DNA of 64,000 bases from Planctomycetota bacterium (GCA_014381825.1 JACNKX010000081.1:186001-250000); one strand, 5' to 3'; positions 49,115 to 58,397 are shown, counted from the first letter of the stretch. Program-made: numbers and translations. Notes: generated from the sequence alone by a model not told the origin.

Positions 49115-49144
49115 AGTACAATTGTTGCAGTACTGTGATACAAT
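49115..49144 (-). promoter_or_regulatory. Candidate promoter and operator of the GntR operon
   Basis: On the minus strand, TTGTAT (49138-49143) and TGTACT (49115-49120) stand 17 bases apart as -35 and -10 boxes. The perfect palindromes CAGTACTG (49128-49135) and ACAATTGT (49118-49125) lie in the spacer and at the -10. The -10 ends 15 bases before the GntR ATG, so the leader would be very short. A YtrA-type repressor would bind here to control its own operon. Confidence 0.4.
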
Positions 49145-49460
49145 TTAACCTGCGTGTCAAGAGGCTCAGCCGTCATCAGTGCAAGAAAAGCGAAACGTCT
49201 ACAAAGCCATGGCGTCATGCGAGACGGCCAGGACGAACGGAAGTTATCGATGGGCGACCGAATCCCGTTAGAGTTGTTCGTACTGAATGACCGCGCGGCA
49301 TCACGAGAAAGAAAAGCGGTCTCCAGCGAACTCGGGACTCAGTTGTGAACCATTCGGATACACTCCAAAGCCAGCCTCTTTAGGTCCATTGAGTCTAGTA
49401 GCTCGGTTCGAAACTGGCGGGATAAGGGTGCACCGAGAACTGGGCTACGGCTTTGAGTGA
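49145..49460. other. Intergenic region, no gene seen
   Basis: Between the GntR promoter and the end of the PQQ propeller gene (minus strand) there are about 316 bases. Short plus-strand frames (for example 49154-49348) lack family similarity and ribosome sites. I see no RNA gene. Confidence 0.5.
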
Positions 49461-50723
49461 TTATTTTGCACCAACGCAATACAGATTGCGATCGGTGCGC
49501 AGCAGCAGTTGGCCATCGCTGACTGCCGGAGATGCATTGGTGCGGCTGTCGTCGTCTTGAAACAAGTTGTGCGCCAGCAGTTCGAACTGTGGCTTGGCGG
49601 CCACCACGTAGGTACCGTTTTGCTGCGACACGTAATACAGTTTGCCATCGGCGAGAACGGGCGACGACCAAATGCGACCTGCGCCCGGCTGAAGCCGCTC
49701 TTCATACACCATCTCGCCCGTCGTCGGATTCTGACAGCAAGCCGTGCTGCCGTCACGCGTCCAGTAGAGATGACCTTCGTAGTAAATGGGCGATGAAACG
49801 TTGGCACCTTTGTTTAATCGCCAGACGCCGTGAGATTTGGTGACGTCTCCGCTGCCGCCCGTTCGCACGGCCAACGACGTATGGCCGCCACCGATCGCGT
49901 ACACCACGTCGTCGTGATAAACCACGCTGGGACACACATAACGATGAATTCCCTCGGCGCGCCAGAGTTCCTCGCCCGTGTCGGGGTTAAAGCTGAGAAG
50001 GTGATCCGAGATGCTGACGACCAGTTCGGTGTTCCGCTTGCCTGGAATCGGCAGCGGCGTGTTCCATGAAGAATTGATTCCTTTCGCACGCCACACTTCT
50101 TCGCCGGTCATTTTGTCCAGCGCCACCAGCGAGCGGCTTTCGACACTGGCGTTGACGATCAGCAGATTCTTGTACAGCAATGGCGAGCAGCCCGAACCCC
50201 AACCGTTGGTGCCCTCGCCAACGGTTGCTTGCCACAACTGCTTGCCGTTCAGGTCGAAACAGAACACGCCCGATTTGCCAAAGAAGACGTACAACCGCGT
50301 GCCGTCGGTCGTGGGCGTGCTGGCCGCGTAGCCATGGTAGGAACCTTCGCCTTGGTATTTGTGCTCCGGCAACTTGGGCTGGAACGTCTTGTGCCAGATA
50401 ACCTCTCCGCTCGCGCGATTAAGGCACAGCAAGTGCCTGACCAAATCCTCTTGGTCGCCTTCGCCTGGCTCAAGACCGTAGCCAGAGTAACAAGTGATGA
50501 ACACACGATCGTCCAGCGTAATCGGACTGGACGCTCCCGGCCCCGGCATCTCGGCTTTCCAAACGATATTTTCTTCGGACGACCACTGCAGCGGCAATCC
50601 ACTCTCGGCGCTGACACCTAGTCCGCCCTCGCCGCGGAATTGCGTCCAATCGGCCGCGGGCAGCATGGCGGTTGGGAATGCGAGGAGCATTGTGACGAGC
50701 AATCGCGAAGCGTGGAGTCGCAT
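49461..50723 (-). CDS. Secreted PQQ-like beta-propeller protein (BamB-like)
   Basis: This 420-residue protein has a signal peptide (LLVTMLLAFPTAMLPAADW) and a full set of PQQ-propeller blades, with repeats such as ENIVWKAEMPGPGASSPI, LLCLNRASGEVIWHKTFQ, FCFDLNGKQLWQATVGEG, LVALDKMTGEEVWRAKG, LLSFNPDTGEELWRAEG, and ACCQNPTTGEMVYEERLQ. These propellers resemble BamB and quinoprotein dehydrogenases. Without catalytic or membrane features, a non-enzymatic or unknown secreted role is more likely. It stands alone between the GntR operon and mfd. Confidence 0.88.
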   Translation of the reverse strand: MRLHASRLLVTMLLAFPTAMLPAADWTQFRGEGGLGVSAESGLPLQWSSEENIVWKAEMPGPGASSPITLDDRVFITCYSGYGLEPGEGDQEDLVRHLLCLNRASGEVIWHKTFQPKLPEHKYQGEGSYHGYAASTPTTDGTRLYVFFGKSGVFCFDLNGKQLWQATVGEGTNGWGSGCSPLLYKNLLIVNASVESRSLVALDKMTGEEVWRAKGINSSWNTPLPIPGKRNTELVVSISDHLLSFNPDTGEELWRAEGIHRYVCPSVVYHDDVVYAIGGGHTSLAVRTGGSGDVTKSHGVWRLNKGANVSSPIYYEGHLYWTRDGSTACCQNPTTGEMVYEERLQPGAGRIWSSPVLADGKLYYVSQQNGTYVVAAKPQFELLAHNLFQDDDSRTNASPAVSDGQLLLRTDRNLYCVGAK

Positions 50724-51004
50724 AATAGTTTCCCTTAGTGCGGCGGGGCGCGTATGGATCGTAGCGTGACAAGCTGGCGCCGCGCAACGTCAAAGATGAC
50801 AGACTGAAAGCGTTGTTTTGACGGAGCTGCTTGCGGGTAGATTGTATCCATCGGAACTGGCCTATGACAATAATCGTTGATTCACGAACCACTAGCTCCC
50901 CGATTTTCCTGCCATGGCCCCAATCACGATCGCCACATTGCTCTTCGATCCCCGAAAATTCCTCTTCCCGTGACGCGGTCCGTTCCTACAATGGCATCCG
51001 CACT

Positions 51005-54000
51005 ATGAGCGATGTCCATGTGAAGGCGACGAACGAGCTTCGGCTGCGCGAGTTGCCCGAAAGTCTGAATCGACAGGCTGACTTCGTCGATGCGGTCGAA
51101 TCGCTGCGAGCTGGCAGCGGCGCGACTTTCGACGGAGTCTGGGGATCGTCGTCTGCGCTCTTGGCAGCGGCGTTGAGTGCTCATATTGGCGGACCGCTTG
51201 TCCTCGTAGCGTCGCGCCCGGTCGATGCCGATTTGTTGGCGGACGATCTACAACTCTTCATGGGTGATCAGCCGCTGCGGTTTCCCGCTTGGGAGGCCGA
51301 ACCCGGCGAACGCGTCATTCAGGATGAAAGCTTTGGAGAACGCCTGCGGACGTTGAAGTATCTGCTTCACGACCTTCCAGCTGGCGACAAAGATCTAGCC
51401 GACAAAGATTCGTCCGCGCCGGTCATCGTGACGAGTATCCAGAGCCTTTTGCAGCCAACGCCGAGCCGAGAGCTAATCGAAACCAGCTCCCGGATTTTAT
51501 GCAATGGTAACCAGCTCGATATCGAGGCCTTCAAACTCTGGCTTGTCGAGCATAAGTTTCACTATACGAGTGCCGTCGAGTTACCTGGCGAGTTCTCGAT
51601 GCGTGGCGGAATAATCGATCTGTTCGCACCGGACTGGCAAAGGCCCGTGCGTATCGAATTGTTCGATGACGAGATCGAATCGATCCGGCGCTTTGATGTT
51701 GCAAGTCAGCGGAGTCTCGAAACGCTGGACGAAGTGGAAATCACCGTGATCCAGCCGACCGTCCATTCGTCGGCTCAGCTTAGCGATTTTCTTCCCGCTG
51801 ATACGTGGTGCTTGCTCGTCGAACCCGAGCAAATCGACGAGCAAGGAAAACACTACCTGAGCCGGATCGAAAACCCGATCCACTTCCACAGTGTCGAAGC
51901 CGTACTGAAGTCGCTTCAGCGGTTCGCCGTCGCAACCGCTTCGTCGTTAGCGCGGGGTGCGATTGGCGTTCGCTGTGCGTTGCCCATCGAATCCGTCGAG
52001 CGGTTTGGCGGCGAGGTGGGACGTGTTCGCGGGGAGTTGGATCGAATTGCATCAGATTCTCAGGCGCTGGTCGTCACTCCAACCGAAGCCGAAGTCGAGC
52101 GATTGAGAGAGTTGCTCGGCGAAACCACGGTTGCGAAAGAACAGCGATTGCACTTCTTCGTTGGTCAGCTATCCACCGGCTTTCGACTGCTCGCAGACGG
52201 CGTGTTATTGATCTCCGCGACTGAGTTGTTTCAACGAGGCGAAGTGCGGCGTCGCCCAAGACGTCGGCTCGGCAGAGCGATAGACAGCTTCCACGACCTT
52301 CGTTCGGGCGATCTTGTCGTCCACTTAAGTCACGGAATCGGTCGGTATCGCGGCATTGATCTGATCGACAAGCAGGGACAGCTCGAAGAGCACTTGAAGA
52401 TTGAGTTTCGCGATCAGGCCAAGCTATACGTTCCCGCAGCGAAGATTGATTTAATCCAGAAGTACATTGGCGGTTCAAAGACGCGACCGACACTGGCGAA
52501 GCTCGGTGGAGCGAACTGGCTAAAGCAAAAGAAAGCCGCCGAAGCTGCCGTGATGGATATGGCGGTTGAGATGCTGGAACTGCAAGCCCAGCGTAAAAGT
52601 CGTCCCGGCATCACCTTCGCTCCCGATGGTGAATGGCAGCGCGAGTTTGATTCGTCCTTTCCTTACGAGGAAACGCGCGATCAGTTGCTGGCGATCGACG
52701 ACATTAAGGGCGACATGGAAGCAACTCGACCAATGGATCGATTGCTCTGCGGCGATGTTGGATTTGGCAAAACCGAGATGGCAATGCGAGCTGCCTTCAA
52801 GGCCGTCGATAACGGCTACCAAGTTGCAATCCTTGTTCCCACGACCATTCTCGCCGAACAGCACTATCACACCTTTTCAGAGCGGATGGCGGAGTTTCCT
52901 TTCGATATCGGCAGGCTCAGTCGTTTCTGTTCGACGAAGGAGGAGCGAGAAGTTGTCGAAGGCTTGAAAGCGGGACGCATCGACATTGTGATCGGGACAC
53001 ACCGACTCGCTTCGAAGGACGTGAAGTTCCACAATTTGGGGCTCGTCATCATCGACGAAGAGCAGCGTTTTGGCGTCGAAGTGAAGGAGCGGCTGAAATC
53101 ACTTCGTTCGACGGTCGATATCCTCACGATGACAGCGACGCCGATCCCGAGAACGCTGCACATGAGTTTGGTCGGCGTTCGAGATATCTCCAATCTTGAG
53201 ACCGCACCCGCAGATCGCATGTCCGTCGAAACTCGCGTAACCAGATTCAGCAATGAATTGATCCGCCATGCGGTCTTGCGTGAACTGGCCCGAGGCGGGC
53301 AGATCTTTTTTGTGCATAACCGCGTACAAGACATCGAAGTCGTCGCAAAGAAGCTCCGCAACATCGTACCCGAAGCAAGCATCCGGATCGGGCATGGCCA
53401 AATGCACGAGGACGAGCTGGAGCAAGTGATGGTCGATTTTGTCGCTGGGCAATTCGATCTGCTGCTGGCAACAACGATTGTCGAAAGCGGCCTCGATATC
53501 CCCGCCGCGAATACGATCTTCATCGACGAAGCCGATCGATACGGGTTGGCAGATCTTCATCAATTGCGAGGTCGTGTCGGTCGCTATAAACATCGAGCGT
53601 ATTGCTACTTGCTGATTGATCCCCACAAACATGTCACGCCGAATGCCGCGAAGCGACTGCGAGCCATTGAAGAGTACAGCGAGATGGGAGCTGGATTCGC
53701 GCTGGCCATGCGCGACCTGGAGATTCGCGGCACGGGTAATCTTTTAGGCATACAGCAGAGTGGCCACATCGCGGCAGTTGGTTACGAATTCTATTGCGAG
53801 CTACTTGAGAGTGCCGTCCGTTCGCTGAAGCAGCTGCCGCGCAAACTTTCCGTCGATGTCGACGTCGAACTGCCGACCGCGGCTTACATTCCCGATGACT
53901 ATGTGCCCGATATTCGGTTGAAGATCGATCTGTATCGTCGATTGCGGCGCGCGGCGACCTATGACGATCTCGGGGAGTTCCGCGCCGAGCTTGTTGACCG

Positions 54001-54274
54001 ATTTGGCAAGCTGCCGCCTCAGGTGGAGCGAATGCTCGAGTTGAGCGAATTGCGGCTGGATGCAACAATTTGGCAGATCGTCTCGATCTCGGTTGAAGAA
54101 GAGCACCTCGTGTTCGGCTATGCGGATCGCGGGCGAATCGAGCAGTTAGTGCGCGCATACGGTGGCCCGCTGCGCATCGCCGATCGCAAGAGCGCTTATC
54201 TAAAAGTCCCGGAAGCAGCGGTCGACCCGAGCGTCTTTCTGGAAACTGCGAAATCGGTGTTGCGGTCGATCTAG
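51005..54274 (+). CDS. mfd: Transcription-repair coupling factor
   Basis: From the ATG at 51005 this is a 1089-residue Mfd; the frame upstream to 50831 is Pro/Ser-rich and not conserved. Mfd frees stalled RNA polymerase at DNA damage and recruits UvrA. Domains in order: UvrB-homologous N-terminal region (FPAWEAEPGERV, ELPGEFSMRGGIIDLF), RNA-polymerase-interaction domain (DLVVHLSHGIGRYRGIDL), translocase (GDVGFGKTEMAMRAAFK; DEEQRFGV in place of DEAD; TMTATPIPRTLHMS; FFVHNRVQDIE; ATTIVESGLDIPAANTIF; QLRGRVGRYKHRAYCYL), and the C-terminal TRCF domain. Confidence 0.97.
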   Translation: MSDVHVKATNELRLRELPESLNRQADFVDAVESLRAGSGATFDGVWGSSSALLAAALSAHIGGPLVLVASRPVDADLLADDLQLFMGDQPLRFPAWEAEPGERVIQDESFGERLRTLKYLLHDLPAGDKDLADKDSSAPVIVTSIQSLLQPTPSRELIETSSRILCNGNQLDIEAFKLWLVEHKFHYTSAVELPGEFSMRGGIIDLFAPDWQRPVRIELFDDEIESIRRFDVASQRSLETLDEVEITVIQPTVHSSAQLSDFLPADTWCLLVEPEQIDEQGKHYLSRIENPIHFHSVEAVLKSLQRFAVATASSLARGAIGVRCALPIESVERFGGEVGRVRGELDRIASDSQALVVTPTEAEVERLRELLGETTVAKEQRLHFFVGQLSTGFRLLADGVLLISATELFQRGEVRRRPRRRLGRAIDSFHDLRSGDLVVHLSHGIGRYRGIDLIDKQGQLEEHLKIEFRDQAKLYVPAAKIDLIQKYIGGSKTRPTLAKLGGANWLKQKKAAEAAVMDMAVEMLELQAQRKSRPGITFAPDGEWQREFDSSFPYEETRDQLLAIDDIKGDMEATRPMDRLLCGDVGFGKTEMAMRAAFKAVDNGYQVAILVPTTILAEQHYHTFSERMAEFPFDIGRLSRFCSTKEEREVVEGLKAGRIDIVIGTHRLASKDVKFHNLGLVIIDEEQRFGVEVKERLKSLRSTVDILTMTATPIPRTLHMSLVGVRDISNLETAPADRMSVETRVTRFSNELIRHAVLRELARGGQIFFVHNRVQDIEVVAKKLRNIVPEASIRIGHGQMHEDELEQVMVDFVAGQFDLLLATTIVESGLDIPAANTIFIDEADRYGLADLHQLRGRVGRYKHRAYCYLLIDPHKHVTPNAAKRLRAIEEYSEMGAGFALAMRDLEIRGTGNLLGIQQSGHIAAVGYEFYCELLESAVRSLKQLPRKLSVDVDVELPTAAYIPDDYVPDIRLKIDLYRRLRRAATYDDLGEFRAELVDRFGKLPPQVERMLELSELRLDATIWQIVSISVEEEHLVFGYADRGRIEQLVRAYGGPLRIADRKSAYLKVPEAAVDPSVFLETAKSVLRSI

Positions 54275-54384
54275 GTCGCTCGCTATAGTTCCCCGCCGCG
54301 CGGCGAATGCGCGGCACCCCGTCATGTCGTTCGCGTCCGTTCGGACTTCCCAAAGGGCGAACTCGAGTGTTGCATTTACATTCA

Positions 54385-55599
54385 ATGAAGTGGTTTATGC
54401 TGGCAGTGCTGGCGAGTCTCATCGCTGCGCCAAATGCTTTGTTTGCGCAAGGATTTCCACCGGCCGCACAGCCTTATCATGCGGCCCCTCCGTCAAAGAT
54501 TTTCGAATTGGCCGAGACGGTCGCACGGGTAGGTAATCAGGACATCTTCCAAGGTGACTTGGAAGGCGATGCGAATATCGTTCTGATTCCAACCATCGAA
54601 CGGATTCCGGCTGAGAAACTTGAGGCCGCCGAACCGCAAATCAAAGCACAACGAGAAAAACTCGTGCAGCAAGTTTTGCGCGAAGCCGTTCAGCGCAAGC
54701 TGATGTACGAAATGTTCCTGCAAACGATTCCGCCCGAGAAGCTCGAAGAGGCGAAGGCGAGCATTAAAGAGCGAGTCGGCGAACAATTCGCCGAGGCGCT
54801 CGAAGAGATGGTCACGAGCGTCAACAAGGCAGAGCAAAGCGAATACAAAGACTTGACGCGTCAGAGCTCGCAGCTGTTTCGCTTGGCCTATGTGATGAAA
54901 GAACTGAAGTTAACGACTTTTCGTGAACTCGACATCATGCTTCGACGCTACGGCTCCTCGTTAGAGAAGCAACAACAGTCCTACGCGGAAGACCAACTCG
55001 GCCGACAGGAAATGTACAAAGAAGCTCGCAGTACCGCCGAGGTAACCTACGACGACATGGTGACGTACTATCAGGACAATCTCGACGACTTCCAGGTCTC
55101 GACACGAGCGCGATGGGAGCAAATCACGATCAAGCTTGACCAATTCTCGACGAAGTTTGAAGCCGGGGAAGCCATCGCGAAAGTAGGGAACGAGTTATTC
55201 TACGGTGCTCCGTTCAAGCAGGTTGCGAAACGCAGGTCGCAGGGTGACAAGGCGAGCGAAGGCGGCTATCACGATTGGACCGAAGAGGGCAGCTTCAAGG
55301 TTTCTCGAGAAATCAACGAAGCGGTCTTCTCGATTCCGCCGGGCGAGTTGAGCCAGATCATCAAAGATGCCGAAGGGCTTCACATTGTTCGAGTTATCGA
55401 ACGGGAAGAAGCTCATAGAATTCCGTTTACGGACGCCCAATTGAAAATCAATGAACGAATCCGAGGCGACAGGCGTTCCGCAGCCATCAATAGATACTTG
55501 GCCGAACTGCAAGAACGAATCCCTGTTTGGACGATCTACGACGAACCGAAATCCTCCGAACAAACTGCGAACCCACCTCGCGCCAATAGTGTGCGTTAG
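54385..55599 (+). CDS. Parvulin-type peptidyl-prolyl isomerase (PpiC/SurA-like)
   Basis: From the ATG at 54385 this is a 404-residue secreted protein (KWFMLAVLASLIAAPNALFAQG signal). Upstream in-frame starts (54307) add basic residues before the signal. A SurA N-terminal-like helical region with long charged helices (ERIPAEKLEAAEPQIKAQREKLVQQVLREAVQRKLMYEMF) precedes a rotamase region near the C-terminus (AKVGNELFYGAPFKQVAKRRSQGDKASEGGYHDWTEEG, IPPGELSQIIKDAEGLHIVRVIEREEA). It would assist folding of exported proteins. It follows mfd by about 110 bases and precedes the CYTH gene. Confidence 0.85.
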   Translation: MKWFMLAVLASLIAAPNALFAQGFPPAAQPYHAAPPSKIFELAETVARVGNQDIFQGDLEGDANIVLIPTIERIPAEKLEAAEPQIKAQREKLVQQVLREAVQRKLMYEMFLQTIPPEKLEEAKASIKERVGEQFAEALEEMVTSVNKAEQSEYKDLTRQSSQLFRLAYVMKELKLTTFRELDIMLRRYGSSLEKQQQSYAEDQLGRQEMYKEARSTAEVTYDDMVTYYQDNLDDFQVSTRARWEQITIKLDQFSTKFEAGEAIAKVGNELFYGAPFKQVAKRRSQGDKASEGGYHDWTEEGSFKVSREINEAVFSIPPGELSQIIKDAEGLHIVRVIEREEAHRIPFTDAQLKINERIRGDRRSAAINRYLAELQERIPVWTIYDEPKSSEQTANPPRANSVR

Positions 55600-55643
55600 G
55601 CGCTGACCTTTCTGGCTCGTAGCGGAGTGGCTATCATTTCGGC

Positions 55644-56204
55644 ATGAACACTTTGCCGGAAAATAACGTCGCGCCAAGCTGCAATATCGAGTTAAAAGCA
55701 CGTCTCTCGTCACTCGATGCAGCCCGGCAAGTCGCCAATTCACTCGTCGATACTCGACTGCCAGACCAGCATCAGATCGATACGTACTTCCATTGTCAGG
55801 AGGGGAGGTTAAAGCTTCGAGAGATCGTCGGGGAACGAGCCGAGTTGATCGCATATCGGCGTCCGAACGAGAGTGGCCCGAAAGCGAGCAACTACTTCGT
55901 GCTGCCGGTTGAACAGCCGGAACGATTCAAGGAAGCGCTGGCGACGACACTTGGCATTCGCAGCCGAGTTGAAAAGACTCGGGAGATCTATCTGCATCAG
56001 AATGTTCGCATTCATTTAGATCGGGTCGTCGAGTTGGGCGACTTTTTGGAATTCGAGGCCGTCTTGAGCGATCAACATGCTGCCACGGAATCGCAACAAC
56101 TGGTCGACCGTTTGCGGCAAAGATTCTCGATCACCGATAACGATCTTCTGGAAGCATCGTACGGAGAGATGATTGAATCTCCGGAACGGTTGGCGTCGCG
56201 TTGA
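55644..56204 (+). CDS. CYTH-domain protein (class IV adenylate cyclase/triphosphatase type)
   Basis: This 186-residue protein is a CYTH-domain member. The opening NIELKAR is the E-x-E-x-K-type signature with Asn in the first position, as in many class IV adenylate cyclase-like proteins. Other features are QIDTYFHCQEGRLKLREI, ELIAYRRPNESGPKASNY, VEKTREIYLHQNVRIHLDRV and LGDFLEFEAVL. The family binds a triphosphate tunnel substrate (ATP or triphosphates such as thiamine triphosphate). Product and role are not decided. Its stop is 88 bases before the murB start. Confidence 0.85.
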   Translation: MNTLPENNVAPSCNIELKARLSSLDAARQVANSLVDTRLPDQHQIDTYFHCQEGRLKLREIVGERAELIAYRRPNESGPKASNYFVLPVEQPERFKEALATTLGIRSRVEKTREIYLHQNVRIHLDRVVELGDFLEFEAVLSDQHAATESQQLVDRLRQRFSITDNDLLEASYGEMIESPERLASR

Positions 56205-56292
56205 CACTGTTTAAGTCGCCGCCTATGATCGCGGAGCAAGCCGGACGTTCGTCGAGGCTGTGCGATCGATATCAATCAAAGCAGGAAAACTC

Positions 56293-57171
56293 ATGGGATT
56301 GTTCAGCGGCTTTGAGCACATCATTCGAGAGCAGGAACCGCTTGCTCCATATACTTGGTTACGCATGGGTGGCGCTGCTGAATACTTCGCCGAACCGACG
56401 TCGGTCGACGAGTTAGTCGCGTTAGTCAAGCACAGCGCGGAAAACGACGTAAGCGTGCGCGTCCTCGGCTCCGGTTCAAGTCTATTAGTACGCGAAGCTG
56501 GAGTCAGTGGTTTGGTCGTACATCTGGCCGCCGCCGCGTTTTCGCAAATCTCAACAGATGGCACCAAAGTTGTTGCGGGCGGTGGCGCGAAGCTCGGTCA
56601 CGTAATATCAACCGCAGTGCGCGAGGGCCTTGCTGGGCTTGAACCTCTGGCGGGCGTCCCGGGCACGGTTGGTGGCGCATTACGCGACAACGCCGATGCA
56701 AATGGAACAGACATCGGACAATGGACAACCAAGGCGACAATGCTGACCCGAACAGGAGCCATCGTCGAACAGGAGGGCGATAAGCTTAGATTCTCCTATC
56801 GAGCCAGCAGCCTGGACGAGCTAGTAATTCTGAGCGCCGAGCTCACTTTGGAGAATGCCGATCCCGAGGCGCTAACGAAGCGAATGCAGAAGTTCTGGAT
56901 CGTCAGACAGTCCAGCCAACCCGCTGCTAACGAGAATCCGGCATGCGTTTTTAAGGACGTTGGAGGAATGAGCGCCGGGAGTTTAGTCGAACAAGCCGGT
57001 TGCAAAGGTGCCGCTGTTGGCAAAGCGACCGTTAGCGAACGAGACGGTCGATACGTCGTTGCTAATCCTGGAGCAACCAGCGACGACGTGCTGCAACTGA
57101 TTGAAAACATCCAATCGACTGTCCAGGAAAAGCTTGGTGTTGAGTTGGAGACACAACTTCAGATCTGGTAG
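56293..57171 (+). CDS. murB: UDP-N-acetylenolpyruvoylglucosamine reductase
   Basis: The ATG at 56293 gives 292 residues, with AGGAAA 7-8 bases upstream; a GTG at 56260 opens the same frame but lacks a good site. MurB uses NADPH and FAD to reduce UDP-GlcNAc-enolpyruvate to UDP-MurNAc in the cytoplasm, the second committed step of peptidoglycan synthesis. FAD-binding text: YTWLRMGGAAEYFAEP, VRVLGSGSSLLVRE, LEPLAGVPGTVGGALRDN. Substrate site: FSYRASSL and NPACVFKDV; there the catalytic Ser of E. coli MurB is Cys218. Gene follows a CYTH gene and precedes an FtsQ-like gene. Confidence 0.94.
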   Translation: MGLFSGFEHIIREQEPLAPYTWLRMGGAAEYFAEPTSVDELVALVKHSAENDVSVRVLGSGSSLLVREAGVSGLVVHLAAAAFSQISTDGTKVVAGGGAKLGHVISTAVREGLAGLEPLAGVPGTVGGALRDNADANGTDIGQWTTKATMLTRTGAIVEQEGDKLRFSYRASSLDELVILSAELTLENADPEALTKRMQKFWIVRQSSQPAANENPACVFKDVGGMSAGSLVEQAGCKGAAVGKATVSERDGRYVVANPGATSDDVLQLIENIQSTVQEKLGVELETQLQIW

Positions 57172-57294
57172 CTCGCTAGCCCGTCTTCATGAGATGGCGC
57201 TCCGAGGCTGTCGAGTTGTGAGCTAGCACTGTCTAAATCGAGATTCAGCCAATCGCTCGGCTCTGCTAAAGTTCCCGTCCATCATGGAGGAGCT

Positions 57295-58203
57295 ATGGCA
57301 GCCAAGAAGCGGAAAGAGCTTGAGTTCATCGACGACGGAAGCGGAGCGGGGTCCGGAGTTGCGGGCCTGGTCAGTGCCGTCGTGATTCTCGCGAGTCTGA
57401 TCGTTGCTGCCTTTTTCGCGTGGAAACACTGGGCACAGCCCGTGATCCTCGTCAAGCATCACCAACTCGTTCCTGAAAATGTAAAGATTCCGCAAGCGCC
57501 GCCTTGGATTCGGACGGACATCAAAGCAGAAGTATTTCGTGACGGAAGCTTGACTGACGCGTCGGCACTCGAAACGGATCTGACTCCTCGCGTCGCTCAC
57601 GCTTTCGAAATGCATCCGTGGGTCGCCGAGGTAACACGAGTCAGCAAGAAGGCTCCGGCAGAAGTCGTCGTCGATCTGACATATCGTCGCCCAATCGCTT
57701 GGGTCGAAGTTCCGGAAGGCATGTTCGGACAGCAAGGAGAAGCCGCGCTTCCCATCGACGGCGAATCGGTCCTCTTGCCGCAGGCCGATTTCTCAGAGGA
57801 CGATCTGGAATTGTTCATTCGAATCGACATCGAAGAACTTTCCATGTGCGGACCGACAGGAACAACTTGGGGCGACCCTCGAGTGGCGGGAGCGGCAACG
57901 ATCGCGATGATACTCGGAGAACAGTGGCGCCAGTTGGGCTTGTACGAAATCAAAGCAGTGGCAGACTACAGCCAACCAAACGCGCCCGCCACCACGCGGT
58001 ACGAGTTATACACCCCGAACGAAAAGCGGCTCATCTGGGGAAGCGCTCCAGGACATGAGTCAACGGGGGAACCAGCGGCTGCGCTGAAGCTACGGCTGCT
58101 CCGCGAGTATGTACAAAGTCGGGGGCCGTTGGATGAAGGTGCGATCCTTGGGTTGGACCTTCGCAACCCCGAAGCGATCCGGACCGCACTACTGCCGAAT
58201 TAA
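57295..58203 (+). CDS. FtsQ/DivIB-like bitopic cell-division protein (inferred)
   Basis: This 302-residue protein has a good GGAGG site before its ATG. Residues 1-20 are cytoplasmic and basic/acidic, 21-46 are one membrane segment (GLVSAVVILASLIVAAFFAW), and the rest is extracytoplasmic. Residues about 52-140 look like the POTRA plus start of the beta domain of FtsQ: wV..v.vskk.P..v.v.l..R.PiAWVEV, then LPIDGESVLLP matching the FtsQ place where the text usually reads lvd..G.v. The end, ALKLRLLREYVQ ... GLDLRNPEAI, matches the last beta strand of FtsQ (iDLR.p). It follows murB by 123 bases, the classic dcw neighbourhood. Identity is low, so this rests on plan and position. Confidence 0.65.
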   Translation: MAAKKRKELEFIDDGSGAGSGVAGLVSAVVILASLIVAAFFAWKHWAQPVILVKHHQLVPENVKIPQAPPWIRTDIKAEVFRDGSLTDASALETDLTPRVAHAFEMHPWVAEVTRVSKKAPAEVVVDLTYRRPIAWVEVPEGMFGQQGEAALPIDGESVLLPQADFSEDDLELFIRIDIEELSMCGPTGTTWGDPRVAGAATIAMILGEQWRQLGLYEIKAVADYSQPNAPATTRYELYTPNEKRLIWGSAPGHESTGEPAAALKLRLLREYVQSRGPLDEGAILGLDLRNPEAIRTALLPN

Positions 58204-58397
58204 TCTTCTTCTGCCGGCTCGCCGATCGAGAACTCGCTGCCTTCGAGCAACTCCTGTAGCTCGCGGCGCATCACCGTACAGTCAGCTGGCGCTTCGATTC
58301 CGATGCGCACTCCACCACCGGCAACACGTACAACGGTGACCGTTATGTTGTCACCAATGACGAAGCTCTCACCAACTTTACGTGTGAGTACTAACAT
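58200..58397 (-). CDS. csrA: Carbon storage regulator, RNA-binding
   Basis: From the ATG at 58395-58397 this is a 65-residue CsrA: MLVLTRKVGESFVIGDNITVTVV, VRIGIEAPADCTVMRREL. Preceding in-frame Met (58421) would add 8 residues and is not supported. CsrA binds GGA motifs in mRNA leaders and controls translation. Its stop overlaps the stop of the FtsQ-like gene by 4 bases in convergent orientation. It lies between the housekeeping block and the mobile-element segment. Confidence 0.96.
   Translation of the reverse strand: MLVLTRKVGESFVIGDNITVTVVRVAGGGVRIGIEAPADCTVMRRELQELLEGSEFSIGEPAEED

Noticed and set aside
49154-49348. Small plus-strand frame upstream of the GntR gene
   Set aside because: It lies over the promoter region, has no family similarity and no site for ribosomes.
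50831-51004. Longer N-terminus of Mfd
   Set aside because: Pro/Ser-rich text not matching the family; the ATG at 51005 starts conserved-type sequence.
54292-54320. GC-rich dyad after mfd as terminator
   Set aside because: The CGCCGCGCGGCG stretch has no loop of useful size and no T-tract; left unassigned.
55644-56204. First Glu of the CYTH E-x-E-x-K motif is Asn (NIELKAR)
   Set aside because: N-x-E-x-K(-A-R) is a common variant in class IV cyclase-like CYTH proteins, so it is not a sign of a dead enzyme.
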